Part shown: piece after piece, positions 36,182-43,769 of the stretch
How positions within the stretch are numbered: position 1 is the first letter of the stretch
Layout of the letters: each line of letters opens with the position of its first letter
Assembly (NCBI RefSeq): GCF_012317045.1
Contig: NZ_CP051154.1
Coordinates: forward strand, 3,720,001 to 3,784,000
Direction of reading: 5' to 3'
Length of the DNA: 64,000 nt
Source: Leifsonia sp. PS1209
GTDB lineage: Bacteria > Actinomycetota > Actinomycetes > Actinomycetales > Microbacteriaceae
Notes under the pieces: generated by a model
The model's input: the letters and a program-made list of their open reading frames with translations, nothing else
The model's database searches: none
Told to the model about the DNA's origin: nothing
Made by a program: the position numbers and the translations under genes

Positions 36182-36241
36182 TTCGCGTTCCGCCGTGCGG
36201 CGGGGGCGAGTGCCCGCGTCCTGATCGGCGAGAATGGATGC

Positions 36242-36793
36242 ATGACCGCATCCCGCGAAGAGGTCGTCCTGCTCGCCGACGACGGCACCCCGATCGGGGT
36301 CGCCGACAAAGCGACCGTCCACACCACGGACACGCCCCTGCATCTGGCGTTCTCGTGCCACCTGTTCGACGGCGATGGACGCATCCTGGTCACCAGGCGG
36401 GCGCTGAGCAAACTGACCTGGCCCGGCGTGTGGACGAACTCGTTCTGCGGGCATCCGGCCCCCGGCGAAGACTTCGAGGACGCCATCGCGCGCCGTGCTG
36501 GTCAGGAGCTGGGCGCCGCGATCGACAACCTGGTGGTGGCCCTCCCCGATTTCCGCTACCGGGCAGTGGATGCGGCGAGCATCGTCGAGTACGAGGTGTG
36601 CCCGGTGTACACGGCCACGATCTCCGGCGAGCTTGCTCCGGAGCCGAGTGAGGTGGCGGAGTGGCGCTGGGTGGACCCGCGCGTGCTGCTCGACGCCGTC
36701 GAGGCGACGCCCTGGGCGTTCAGCCCGTGGCTCACACTGCAGCTTCCCGCGCTGTACGCCGATACGAGCATCGAGGCGTCCGACCTGATCTGA
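36242..36793 (+). CDS. idi: Isopentenyl-diphosphate delta-isomerase, type I
   Basis: The 183-residue NUDIX-fold IPP isomerase interconverts IPP and DMAPP with Mg2+ and Mn2+/Zn2+. The active-site Cys69 lies in TNSFCGHP and the catalytic Glu lies in IVEYEVCPVY. The remaining landmarks HLAFSCHLFD and WRWVDP are present. GAGAAT sits six bases before ATG 36242, a weak leaderless arrangement. It stands alone without other isoprenoid genes. Confidence 0.95.
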   Translation: MTASREEVVLLADDGTPIGVADKATVHTTDTPLHLAFSCHLFDGDGRILVTRRALSKLTWPGVWTNSFCGHPAPGEDFEDAIARRAGQELGAAIDNLVVALPDFRYRAVDAASIVEYEVCPVYTATISGELAPEPSEVAEWRWVDPRVLLDAVEATPWAFSPWLTLQLPALYADTSIEASDLI

Positions 36794-37015
36794 GCCGGCC
36801 GAACAATGAAATGAACTCATTATTTCCACCTGTGTAATTCACTGTGGATAACTAGCTCGCCGTATTCCCCACGGGACATGCATCCCACCCCCGGCGGCGC
36901 CGGAAACGGTGGCCGGAATCGGCTACCGTTCGGGCGCGAATCGTCTCGTGGCGAGCCTCGCGCATCCCCTAGCGTCGTGTCCACGACAGCATCGAGCGGG
37001 ACGGGGGTACCAGTG
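36794..37015. other. AT-rich intergenic segment with perfect DnaA box
   Basis: TGTGGATAA at 36843-36851 is the exact reverse complement of the DnaA box TTATCCACA. It is embedded in an AT-rich stretch (about 36803-36853) with near-matches such as TTTCCACC. No second perfect box is seen, so it is not by itself an origin. DnaA binding could regulate the downstream RHH protein gene. Confidence 0.65.
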
Positions 37016-37312
37016 ATGGCGGACGACGACGAGCGCAATTCCGTCTCGTTCTATCTGCGATCGTCCGTGCGCCAGCGCTCGCGCGCGGCCTTCGAGGCGA
37101 CCAAGCACCACGAATCCGACCGGAGCTGGTCCGACCTGATGGAGAAGGCGCTCGTCGCTGAGCTGGAACGCCGCGAAGCGCTCTACAACGACGGGCGACC
37201 ATACCTCGGCGGACCTGAGCGGCTGACTCCCGGCCGCCGCCCGCGCAGCGAGATCGCGTCAGCCGGCGAGCAGGGCGAGCACGGCGAGACAGGTGCCGCC
37301 GTCGCTCAGTAG
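37016..37312 (+). CDS. ParB C-terminal-like ribbon-helix-helix protein
   Basis: The 98-residue protein resembles the centromere-binding ParB C-terminal domain of actinobacterial plasmids (CB_ParB_C): beta-strand SVSFYLRSSVRQRSRAAFEA, helix DRSWSDLMEKALVAELERRE, then LYNDGRPYLGGPERLTPGRRP. Such proteins are dimeric RHH DNA binders that work with ParA. No parA gene is adjacent, so it is orphan. GGGGG precedes the start; GTG 37013 is equally possible. The gene ends 18 bases before the trpS stop on the other strand. Confidence 0.65.
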   Translation: MADDDERNSVSFYLRSSVRQRSRAAFEATKHHESDRSWSDLMEKALVAELERREALYNDGRPYLGGPERLTPGRRPRSEIASAGEQGEHGETGAAVAQ

Positions 37313-37330
37313 GGCACGTCCGTCGCTCGG

Positions 37331-38383
37331 CTATCGCGCGTTCGCGTACCCCATGTCCATGTGATCGCGGACTTCCGCGAGTGTGCTGTCTGCGATGACG
37401 TTCGCCCGCTCGTTGCCACTCCGGAGAACGTCGCTGACGACGGTGGGGTCCGATTCCAGCTCGGCACGTCGACGCCGATGGGCGGCGAGGAAGTCGTTCA
37501 CCGAATCGGTCGTGAGTTGCTTGAGCATCACGCTCCCGCGGTCGCCGATCTTCTCGGCGATCTGCTCGGGCGTGGTGCCGCGACAGAGCGCTGCGGTCGA
37601 CAGTAGTCCGGAGACGCCGGGGCGCCGCTCCGGGTCGTACGTGATGACGCGTTCGCCATCGGTGCGGGTGCGTCGGATCGCGTCCGCCGTCTCGTCTGCG
37701 GTCATCGACAGCGCGATCGCATTGCCATAGCTCTTCGACATCTTCCGGCCGTCGAGTCCCGGGATTTCCGGCGCATCCGTGACCATCGCTTCCGGCTCGG
37801 GAAAGACCTGGCCGTAGCGGTCGTTGAAGCGGCGGGCGATCGTGCGCGTCAGCTCGATGTGCGGCAGGTTGTCTTTGCCGACCGGCACCAGGTTGCCTTT
37901 GCAGAACAGGATGTCGGCCGCTTGATGCACCGGGTAGGTGAGCAGCAGGCCGCTCAGCGCGCGTCCGGATGCGGCACGTTCCGCCTTCACCGTCGGGTTG
38001 CGGCGCAGCTCCGCCTCGGTGACGAGGCTGAGGAACGGCAGCATCAGCTGGTTCAGTGCTGGGACGGCCGAGTGAGTGAAGATCGTCGTCGTGGTCGGGT
38101 CGAGCCCGGCCGCGAGGTAGTCCAGGACAGCGGACCTGACGCTGTCGGCGACATGGGCAGAGGTGTCGCGGTCGGTGATGACCTGATAGTCCGCGAGGAT
38201 CACGAACGTCTCAACGCCGAGAGCCTGGAGCCGCACGCGTTCTCGAATGGTTCCGAAGTAGTGTCCGAGGTGCAGCTTCCCCGTCGGTCGCTCCCCGGTG
38301 AGGACACGGAACGCACCCGGATCGGCAGCGATCCGGTCTTCCAGATCGGGCATGCGTGAGCGAGTGGCGGCGAACGAGTCCAT
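37331..38383 (-). CDS. trpS: Tryptophan--tRNA ligase
   Basis: The 350-residue class Ic synthetase charges tRNA-Trp. HIGH-like HLGH is at 38-41, KMSKS at 214-218, and the Trp pocket region ADYQVITDRD and TYPVHQAADILF are visible. It looks like the TrpRS group that includes inducible, indolmycin-resistant Streptomyces TrpRS1, though this needs a tree. Upstream lies a leader peptide with three consecutive Trp codons and a perfect terminator hairpin, so expression should rise when charged tRNA-Trp falls. ATG 38383 is preceded by a weak GAAGGGAA site. Confidence 0.94.
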   Translation of the reverse strand: MDSFAATRSRMPDLEDRIAADPGAFRVLTGERPTGKLHLGHYFGTIRERVRLQALGVETFVILADYQVITDRDTSAHVADSVRSAVLDYLAAGLDPTTTTIFTHSAVPALNQLMLPFLSLVTEAELRRNPTVKAERAASGRALSGLLLTYPVHQAADILFCKGNLVPVGKDNLPHIELTRTIARRFNDRYGQVFPEPEAMVTDAPEIPGLDGRKMSKSYGNAIALSMTADETADAIRRTRTDGERVITYDPERRPGVSGLLSTAALCRGTTPEQIAEKIGDRGSVMLKQLTTDSVNDFLAAHRRRRAELESDPTVVSDVLRSGNERANVIADSTLAEVRDHMDMGYANAR

Positions 38384-38434
38384 GGCGATTCCCTTCCGAT
38401 GAGGGGCCGCACGGGGAAGAGTTTCCGCGGATCT

Positions 38435-38457
38435 CGCGGGCTGCCGTGCAGCCCGCG
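38435..38457 (-). terminator. trpS attenuator hairpin (3:4)
   Basis: CGCGGGCTGC and GCAGCCCGCG pair perfectly over 10 bp around a 3-nt loop. Its first strand contains GGCTGC, which can instead pair with GCAGCC of the preceding hairpin at 38472-38487 (GGCTGC-N4-GCAGCC). Mutually exclusive pairing is the hallmark of transcription attenuation. There is no U tract. Confidence 0.8.
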
Positions 38458-38476
38458 AACATGCGTCAAGCGGCTG

Positions 38477-38515
38477 CTAGTGCAGCCACCACCACGAAGA
38501 GTGCATTGAGCGCAT
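38477..38515 (-). CDS. trpS leader peptide MRSMHSSWWWLH
   Basis: This is a 12-codon open frame with three consecutive TGG codons (38494-38486) and stop TAG at 38479-38477. The Trp codons overlap the first strand of the 1:2 hairpin (38472-38487), so a ribosome stalled there frees GCAGCC to pair with the terminator strand. TAGGCT lies exactly six bases upstream of its ATG, so the peptide would be read from a leaderless RNA. WWW leader peptides are known from trp operons of Streptomyces and Corynebacterium. Confidence 0.85.
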   Translation of the reverse strand: MRSMHSSWWWLH

Positions 38516-38521
38516 GCCAGA

Positions 38522-38527
38522 AGCCTA
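38522..38527 (-). promoter_or_regulatory. -10 element TAGGCT of trpS leader transcript
   Basis: TAGGCT ends six bases before the leader peptide ATG (38515). A TTGACC at 38553-38548 is 20 bases upstream, longer than ideal for a -35, so -35 assignment is weak. Confidence 0.6.
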
Positions 38528-38770
38528 CGACCATTCGCGCGCACGCCGGTCAACGTGATGCCGTCCGGATCCGAGGTGGTGCGTGTGAACGCTCTCGGTC
38601 TACAGTGAGGCGAATGCTCATTCGTCGTGTTGCCTAACTCGCATCCACTCTCGCCGCAGTAGTCCGCTACGCCGTCCAGGGATGGCGATTTTGTGCGCCT
38701 TCGAGGGCGAGCCCGCCTTCGGGTTCCCGCTTGATCCGACCCACACAAAATCTCTCGACTGGAGTAGGTA
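38528..38770. other. Non-coding stretch between trpS leader and NmrA-like gene
   Basis: I see no gene here. An inverted repeat, GATTTTGTG (38687-38695) and CACAAAATC (38744-38752), encloses a GC-rich segment with its own short hairpin (GGGCGAGCCCGCC, then TTCGGGTT). GGAG precedes the ATG of the downstream gene. The structure could be a terminator, a cis-regulatory RNA or a remnant of a mobile element. Confidence 0.45.
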
Positions 38771-39634
38771 ATGACTGTTTTTCTTGTGACCGGAGTGACG
38801 GGCAACCTCGGGGGCGCTGCACTGCGCAGCCTGCTCGAACGCGCCCCCACGTCGGAGGTGCGCGTCCTCGTCCGCACCGACCGGGCCGCAGCTGATTTCG
38901 CGGCTCGCGGCCTCGCTGCCCACATCGGGGACTACTCGGATGCCGCGTCCCTGGACGCCGCCTTCACCGGGGCGGACCGTGCCATCGTCATTTCGAGCCC
39001 GGTGCTGGACCCGTCAGTGCGGGTCATGCAGCACCGCACTGTCATCGAGTCGGCTGTGGCCGCCGGGGTGCGTCACGTGGTCTACACGAGCGGAATCGGA
39101 GCGCGGTACGACCCCGGCCACTCCGCCGCCGAGGACGCGCTCACCGAGAGCGGTGTCCATCACGCGATTCTCCGGAACGCGCTGTACACGGATGCGTTCG
39201 TCGAGCGCGCCATCGCCCAGGCCGGCGCCGATGGGCTGATCACGTCGGCGAGCACGGGGCAGAGCCTGACAACCGCAGCGATCGCCGACCTGGGCGAAGC
39301 TGCCGCAGCGGCCTCCTTCACCATGCCGAAGAAGACTCTGTGGGAGCTTCGCGGCCCCCGGTGGGATTTCAACGACCTCGCAGCGGCACTGACGGTGGCT
39401 CTCGGGAGACCGATCAGCCACGAGGACGTCGACGACGCAGACACCGGACCCTTCGCCGTTCTCTTTCCGCTCATCCGGCGCGGCGTGTTCGGCCTCGAGA
39501 CCCCCGACCTCGCCGAGCTCTTGGGCCGCGCACCAGCCGACATCCGCGTCGTCGTGAGGGAGATGGCCACGCGCTCAGCGGATGCTTCTCACGCGATTCC
39601 CGCGAGGTCGGCGATGACACCCACCAGGCCGTAG
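38771..39634 (+). CDS. NmrA/SDR-type NAD(P)H-binding oxidoreductase
   Basis: The 287-residue protein has an N-terminal nucleotide-binding GVTGNLGGAAL (about 8-18), then VVYTSGIGARYDPG and ILRNALYTDAFVE, typical of NmrA-like or QorB (quinone oxidoreductase)-like proteins. Arg36 after the second strand suggests NADPH preference. It could reduce quinones or serve as a redox sensor. The last 46 bases overlap the 3' end of the convergent M55 peptidase gene, a longer overlap than usual here; the final residues are likely dispensable. Confidence 0.85.
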   Translation: MTVFLVTGVTGNLGGAALRSLLERAPTSEVRVLVRTDRAAADFAARGLAAHIGDYSDAASLDAAFTGADRAIVISSPVLDPSVRVMQHRTVIESAVAAGVRHVVYTSGIGARYDPGHSAAEDALTESGVHHAILRNALYTDAFVERAIAQAGADGLITSASTGQSLTTAAIADLGEAAAAASFTMPKKTLWELRGPRWDFNDLAAALTVALGRPISHEDVDDADTGPFAVLFPLIRRGVFGLETPDLAELLGRAPADIRVVVREMATRSADASHAIPARSAMTPTRP

Positions 39635-40410
39635 CTCTCCGGGAGGCCGAGGCCGGAGAATCCGAGCGTGCAGGGTCCGCGGCGTTCCATGCCCGGGATG
39701 AGCAGAGCACGCTCGGTCATCTCCGGCCGGCGCACATCCACCTCCAGGTCGACGGGCCCGGCGAATCGTGGGGGCCGCACGGATGCGCGGGCTGCGAGAG
39801 CCTCCGGCACGGCCTGCTCGATGCGCTCGCTGGCGACGGCCGGGTGAAGGTTCTCGGCGGCATGACCTCCGCGAGCCCATTTGACGATCACCGCCCGGAT
39901 GCCCGGAGCGACCTCCTCGGCTTCGGCGGCCACCGTGTCGTCGCCGCTGACCAGCACCGGAACGGCGCCGTAGTGCGCTGCCAGTGCTGCGCTCAGGCCA
40001 ATTTCGCCTAGGGCCGTCCCGTCGATGCGCACGGACGAGATGACCGCACCGCTGATCGTGTGTGCCAGGACCGAGTCGGCGGTGCCGGCCCGGCCGTGGT
40101 AGCCGATCAGGCACACCGCATCCACTGCACTGTCGATGCCGGTCAGCATGTCGTGCGGGCGGGGAGTGCCGCGAACCAGTCGCGCTCGTCTGTCGAGCCG
40201 TTGCGGCAGGATGTTCCGGTACTTCGCGTGGGCGTCGCACACCAGCACTTCAGCGTCCTGATCGAAGGCGAGCACCCCGCGGACGGCCGCGCTGGCTTCG
40301 TCGGTCATCCACTCCCTTGCCAGCGCCCACTCCGGGGAGCCCGGTGCGATGTCGGCGCGGTCGACCACCCCGGCGATGCCTTCCATGTCCACAGAGATCA
40401 GAACTCGCAT
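39589..40410 (-). CDS. M55 family D-aminopeptidase (DppA-like)
   Basis: The 273-residue zinc peptidase resembles DppA. The N-terminal metal-binding SVDMEGIAG (Asp8, Glu10), H-x-R in GYHGRAGT, and the later VSGDDTVAAEAEE fit the family, whose members hydrolyse D-amino acid peptides such as those from peptidoglycan. The start ATG 40410 is placed by TATGAT six bases upstream (leaderless); GTG 40413 just upstream is less likely. It overlaps the convergent NmrA-like gene by 46 bases. Confidence 0.87.
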   Translation of the reverse strand: MRVLISVDMEGIAGVVDRADIAPGSPEWALAREWMTDEASAAVRGVLAFDQDAEVLVCDAHAKYRNILPQRLDRRARLVRGTPRPHDMLTGIDSAVDAVCLIGYHGRAGTADSVLAHTISGAVISSVRIDGTALGEIGLSAALAAHYGAVPVLVSGDDTVAAEAEEVAPGIRAVIVKWARGGHAAENLHPAVASERIEQAVPEALAARASVRPPRFAGPVDLEVDVRRPEMTERALLIPGMERRGPCTLGFSGLGLPESYGLVGVIADLAGIA

Positions 40411-40416
40411 CACCGC

Positions 40417-40422
40417 ATCATA
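40417..40422 (-). promoter_or_regulatory. -10 element TATGAT, M55 peptidase gene
   Basis: TATGAT ends exactly six bases before ATG 40410. It is a near-consensus -10, implying a leaderless mRNA. Confidence 0.6.
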
Positions 40423-40469
40423 GGACGGACGCCGACGAGGTCGGTGGGCTCACCGTGCGTCACGGAGGC

Positions 40470-41498
40470 TCAGTGAGCTTTGACTCTGTCCAGGAAGGCA
40501 ATGGTCGACTGCAGGGCTGAGCGCGCCTTCGCGAAGTCGAGGTGGAACTGGTACTCGTGTGGCAGGGCGGGCGACTCGTCGGCCGGGTAGAAGACGCTCG
40601 TCACATCCACTCCGAGCCCTTCGAGCTTCTTCGCGAGCGGCTTCGACTGGCTGTCGGTGAGCGGGTCGGCGTTGCCGCCGGAGATCCACGTGGTCGGGAA
40701 GTCGGCGGTCACGTCCTCGATCGTGGACATGTCGCGGCCGCCCGGGGTCTTCGACCAGTCCTTCTCGCCGAGGTACGACCAGAGCGCGATGCGGAAGCCC
40801 CAGCCGCCGATGCCGGGGGCGTCCGGGATGCCGCGCACGTCGTAGATCCCGCAGTTGAGGATGACGGCCTTGAGCTGCTTCGCGGTCAGCGTCGGGGTGA
40901 CGCCGACGCGCTCGGCGTATGCCGGGTTGGTGACGATGGTGGCGAGCTGCGCCGTGTACTGCGAACCGGCGGAGTCGCCGGCGATCACGATGCTGTTCGG
41001 GTCGATGTTGTACTCGGCCGCGTGCTCGACGAGGAAGCCGAGGGCGTCGTTGAGCTGGTTCAGTGCCGTGGGGTACGTGGTCTCCGGCGAGATCGTGTAG
41101 TTGAGGGAGACCGTGGTGTAGCCGTGCGAGGCGAGGATCTGGATGTACGGGTCCACGTTGGACTTGTCGCCGGAGATCCAGGCGCCGCCGTGGATCCAGA
41201 CCACCGTGGTCAACGGGGTGGATGCGCCGGTGGGCGTGAACACGTCCAGCGAGGTGTCGGATCCGGCGTCCCCGTACGCGATGTCGCGGTGCGCATCCAC
41301 CCCGGACTTCGGGACGTACGGTTCCATCTCCGCGACGGTGTCGGCGGCGCCCCGCTCGAACAGCGAGCGGATGAGCAGCGCAGACGGCCACGGGTTGAAG
41401 AACGCCACCACCAGGACAGTGACCACCGCGAGCCCCAGCGCCATGAACACGACCGCGACGACGCTGTCATACCAGCGTTTATGTATACGAGTCCCCAC
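40470..41498 (-). CDS. Membrane-anchored alpha/beta hydrolase (esterase/lipase-like)
   Basis: The 342-residue protein has one N-terminal transmembrane helix (about 12-36) and an extracytoplasmic hydrolase domain. The oxyanion motif HGGAW near residue 100 and nucleophile elbow GDSAGS (Ser near 170) mark the hormone-sensitive-lipase/carboxylesterase group. The expected Asp (NADPLTD) and His (LPHEYQFH) are present. It probably acts on short-chain esters outside the membrane. GTG 41498 follows TAGGGT by six bases. Confidence 0.87.
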   Translation of the reverse strand: MGTRIHKRWYDSVVAVVFMALGLAVVTVLVVAFFNPWPSALLIRSLFERGAADTVAEMEPYVPKSGVDAHRDIAYGDAGSDTSLDVFTPTGASTPLTTVVWIHGGAWISGDKSNVDPYIQILASHGYTTVSLNYTISPETTYPTALNQLNDALGFLVEHAAEYNIDPNSIVIAGDSAGSQYTAQLATIVTNPAYAERVGVTPTLTAKQLKAVILNCGIYDVRGIPDAPGIGGWGFRIALWSYLGEKDWSKTPGGRDMSTIEDVTADFPTTWISGGNADPLTDSQSKPLAKKLEGLGVDVTSVFYPADESPALPHEYQFHLDFAKARSALQSTIAFLDRVKAH

Positions 41499-41504
41499 GG
41501 GATG

Positions 41505-41510
41505 ACCCTA
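41505..41510 (-). promoter_or_regulatory. -10 element TAGGGT, hydrolase gene
   Basis: TAGGGT ends exactly six bases before GTG 41498, consistent with leaderless expression. Confidence 0.5.
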
Positions 41511-41543
41511 TTGGATGCGCCGGATGCGCGGGATGCGCCCCGC

Positions 41544-42071
41544 TCAGCCCGTGCGGGTGGCGTCGATGTGCTGCTCCAGCCACCAGGTGCTGCCCTCGTC
41601 GTCGGACACCCAGCCGTCCCACGAGAACGAGTCAGCGGTGATCGCGCTGAAGTTCCAGCGGATCGGCCTGCCGTCGGTCTGGGTGCCGTCCTGGCGGATC
41701 CCGTCGCGGTGGTGGGCGCTCGCGACGAGCGTGCAGAAGTCACCGGCGACCGCGCCGAACCAGCTCACCCGCCACAGCCCGAGCACCGGGTCGTAGACGC
41801 GGATCGTGGTGCCCTTCGCCTCCGTCATCGACGGGTCGGACGCTGCCGGGGCGACCAGCACATCCTGAACGGCTCGGCCGCCGAGCGTGTACGCGAACAG
41901 CCAGTCGGTCGTGAACTCCGACCACGCGCCCGACTCCTCGTCGAGGAAGCGGCACTCCGCCCGCCAGCTGCCGACCAGTTGGCCGAACAGCTGCATCCTC
42001 TGCGGGCGGACGGGCGTCGGGCCTGCCGCCACGAGTGCCCGCGCGAACGCTGCGTCTGTCGTCTCGCTCAT
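41544..42071 (-). CDS. Lipocalin-like hypothetical protein (DUF1579-like)
   Basis: The 175-residue protein resembles DUF1579/nitrobindin-like beta-barrel proteins: FGQLVGSWRAECRFLD, YDPVLGLWRVSWFG and IRWNFSAITADSFSWDGWVS suggest repeated beta-strands with many Trp. Such proteins are thought to bind small hydrophobic ligands, but no ligand is known here. The CCCTCCGGGAGG stretch before ATG 42071 supplies GGAGG. No operon partner is obvious. Confidence 0.65.
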   Translation of the reverse strand: MSETTDAAFARALVAAGPTPVRPQRMQLFGQLVGSWRAECRFLDEESGAWSEFTTDWLFAYTLGGRAVQDVLVAPAASDPSMTEAKGTTIRVYDPVLGLWRVSWFGAVAGDFCTLVASAHHRDGIRQDGTQTDGRPIRWNFSAITADSFSWDGWVSDDEGSTWWLEQHIDATRTG

Positions 42072-42105
42072 GGTTCTGCCCTCCGGGAGGATGGGACGGA
42101 CGCGA

Positions 42106-42711
42106 TCAACCGGCGGTGCGACCCGCCTCTGTCGTGGACACGTCCGTGCGGTGGAAGTTGAGGAACGAACGCGACGCCGTCGGGCCGCGCTGGCCCTGGT
42201 ATCGCGAGCTGTACTCGCTCGACCCGTACGGCTTCTCGGCCGCGGAGGTGAGCCGGAAGAAGCACATCTGCCCGATCTTCATGCCGGGCCAGAGCTTGAT
42301 CGGCAGGGTGGCCACGTTGCTCAGTTCGAGCGTGACGTGCCCGGAGAATCCCGGGTCGATGAAGCCCGCGGTGGAGTGCGTGAGCAGGCCGAGGCGACCG
42401 AGCGAGCTCTTGCCCTCGAGCCGGGCGGCGACGTCGTCCGGAAGCGAGACCAGCTCGAAGGTGGAGCCGAGCACGAACTCACCGGGGTGCAGGATGAACG
42501 GCTGGTCAGCATCCACTTCGACCAGCCTGGTCAGCTCGGGCTGATCCTCTGCCGGGTCGATGAAGGGGTACTTGTGGTTGTCGAACAGCCGGAAGAAGCG
42601 GTCGAGGCGCACATCGACGCTCGACGGCTGCACCATCGACACGTCGAACGGTTCGAGAGCGATACGGCCGGAGCCGAGCTCGGCCTTGATGTCGCGGTCT
42701 GAGAGAAGCAC
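42106..42711 (-). CDS. dcd: dCTP deaminase
   Basis: The 201-residue trimeric pyrimidine nucleotide enzyme carries [12 protein letters not shown] (catalytic Ser/Arg/Glu region) and [19 protein letters not shown]; the last part binds the phosphates ([17 protein letters not shown]). In related mycobacterial enzymes it also acts as dUTPase, producing dUMP for thymidylate synthesis. GTG 42711 sits six bases after TAGGCT, fitting a leaderless mRNA. Confidence 0.95.
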   Translation of the reverse strand: MLLSDRDIKAELGSGRIALEPFDVSMVQPSSVDVRLDRFFRLFDNHKYPFIDPAEDQPELTRLVEVDADQPFILHPGEFVLGSTFELVSLPDDVAARLEGKSSLGRLGLLTHSTAGFIDPGFSGHVTLELSNVATLPIKLWPGMKIGQMCFFRLTSAAEKPYGSSEYSSRYQGQRGPTASRSFLNFHRTDVSTTEAGRTAG

Positions 42712-42717
42712 GGGATC

Positions 42718-42723
42718 AGCCTA
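42718..42723 (-). promoter_or_regulatory. -10 element TAGGCT, dcd
   Basis: TAGGCT ends exactly six bases before GTG 42711; the same hexamer and spacing precede the trpS leader peptide. Confidence 0.55.
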
Positions 42724-42764
42724 CCGGGATGCGCGTGGCGCGCAGAGGGAAACCGGGCGCGGGG

Positions 42765-43667
42765 TCAGCGGCCGGCGTCGGCGGACGCATCGGCAGCATC
42801 CACCGCGGCGTCCGGGTGCTCGGCGGCCCACGAGGCGAGCAGCCGCAGCCGCTCGGCCGACGGAGAGCCGGGCTCCGCCGTGTAGACGAGGAGCACATGG
42901 CCCGGCTCCGCCGTCACCGCGAACTCCTCGAAGGCGAGGGTCAGCTCGCCGACGACCGGATGGTGGAAGCGTTTCGTGCCTGCACCGTGCGTGCGGACGT
43001 TGTGCGCACCCCACAGCCGACGGAACGTCTCGCTCTGCGTCGAGAGCTCGCCGACGAGATCCTGCATCGCCCTGTTGTGCGGATCCCTGCCCGCCTCTGC
43101 GCGCATCATGGCGACGCACATGTCGGCGAACAGGTCCCAGTCCGGATAGAAGTCGCGGGACACGGGATCGAGGAACTGGAACCTGGCGAGGTTCGGCGTC
43201 CGCCCTCCGTCGCCGATCAGCGGCGAGTAGAACGCCCGCCCGAGAGCGTTGAACGCGATCACGTCCGACTGGGCGTTGCGCACGACCGCGACACCGTCCG
43301 TGAACGCCTCCAGCGCCCAGTGCAGGCTCGGACGCGCAGCCGGACTCGTGCCCGACCGCCTGCGCTGGCGCCCGGAGAGGGGGATGCCGTCTGCCGCACG
43401 AGCGAGGTCGAAAAGGTGCGCCCGCTCGGTGTCGTCGAGCTGCAGCGCCCGCGCCACGGCGTCGAGGACCGCAGCCGACGCCCCCGCGATGACCCCGCGC
43501 TCAAGCTTGGCGTAGTACTCCACGCTCACGTCCGCGAGCATCGCCACTTCCGAGCGGCGCAGTCCGGCCACCCTGCGCCCGGTTCCAGCAGGAAGCCCCG
43601 CCTGCTCCGGCGCGAGCTTCGCCCTGCGCGACATGAGGAACTCACGCACCTCGTCTCGATTGTCCAT
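42765..43667 (-). CDS. MmyB-type helix-turn-helix regulator
   Basis: The 300-residue protein has an N-terminal XRE helix-turn-helix (about 10-75: RVAGLRRSEVAMLADVSVEYYAKLERG) and a C-terminal MmyB-like PAS-type ligand-binding domain (about 105-280) with AFNALGRAFYSPL and FHHPVVGELTLAFE. These regulators commonly sit divergent from an oxidoreductase or MFS gene that they repress, as here with the MFS-dehydrogenase operon. ATG 43667 is seven bases after TACCCT. A bound fatty acid or similar ligand is expected from the family. Confidence 0.9.
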   Translation of the reverse strand: MDNRDEVREFLMSRRAKLAPEQAGLPAGTGRRVAGLRRSEVAMLADVSVEYYAKLERGVIAGASAAVLDAVARALQLDDTERAHLFDLARAADGIPLSGRQRRRSGTSPAARPSLHWALEAFTDGVAVVRNAQSDVIAFNALGRAFYSPLIGDGGRTPNLARFQFLDPVSRDFYPDWDLFADMCVAMMRAEAGRDPHNRAMQDLVGELSTQSETFRRLWGAHNVRTHGAGTKRFHHPVVGELTLAFEEFAVTAEPGHVLLVYTAEPGSPSAERLRLLASWAAEHPDAAVDAADASADAGR

Positions 43668-43674
43668 GCAGTCG

Positions 43675-43680
43675 AGGGTA
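43675..43680 (-). promoter_or_regulatory. -10 element TACCCT, MmyB-type regulator
   Basis: TACCCT ends seven bases before ATG 43667. In the same divergent gap, ACTCCC-N16-GGGAGT (43730-43757) could be an operator acting on the MFS operon promoter. Confidence 0.4.
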
Positions 43681-43769
43681 GGCCAGGATCCGGTCGGGAC
43701 GGGTGCCCTGCCAGTACACCTCTCGTCAGAGACTCCCTCGCGCCGCACGACGGGAGTGTGCTTGATGTC

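Noticed and set aside
38467-38535. Alternative 22-codon leader frame MVVGFWHALNALFVVVAALA...
   Set aside because: It overlaps the WWW peptide in another frame, has only one Trp codon, and its ATG lies upstream of the predicted transcription start, so it does not explain attenuation.
38618-38923. 101-codon minus-strand frame upstream of the NmrA-like gene
   Set aside because: Half of it is antisense to the reductase, no ribosome site is present, and the rest covers an inverted-repeat structure; I cannot support it as a gene.
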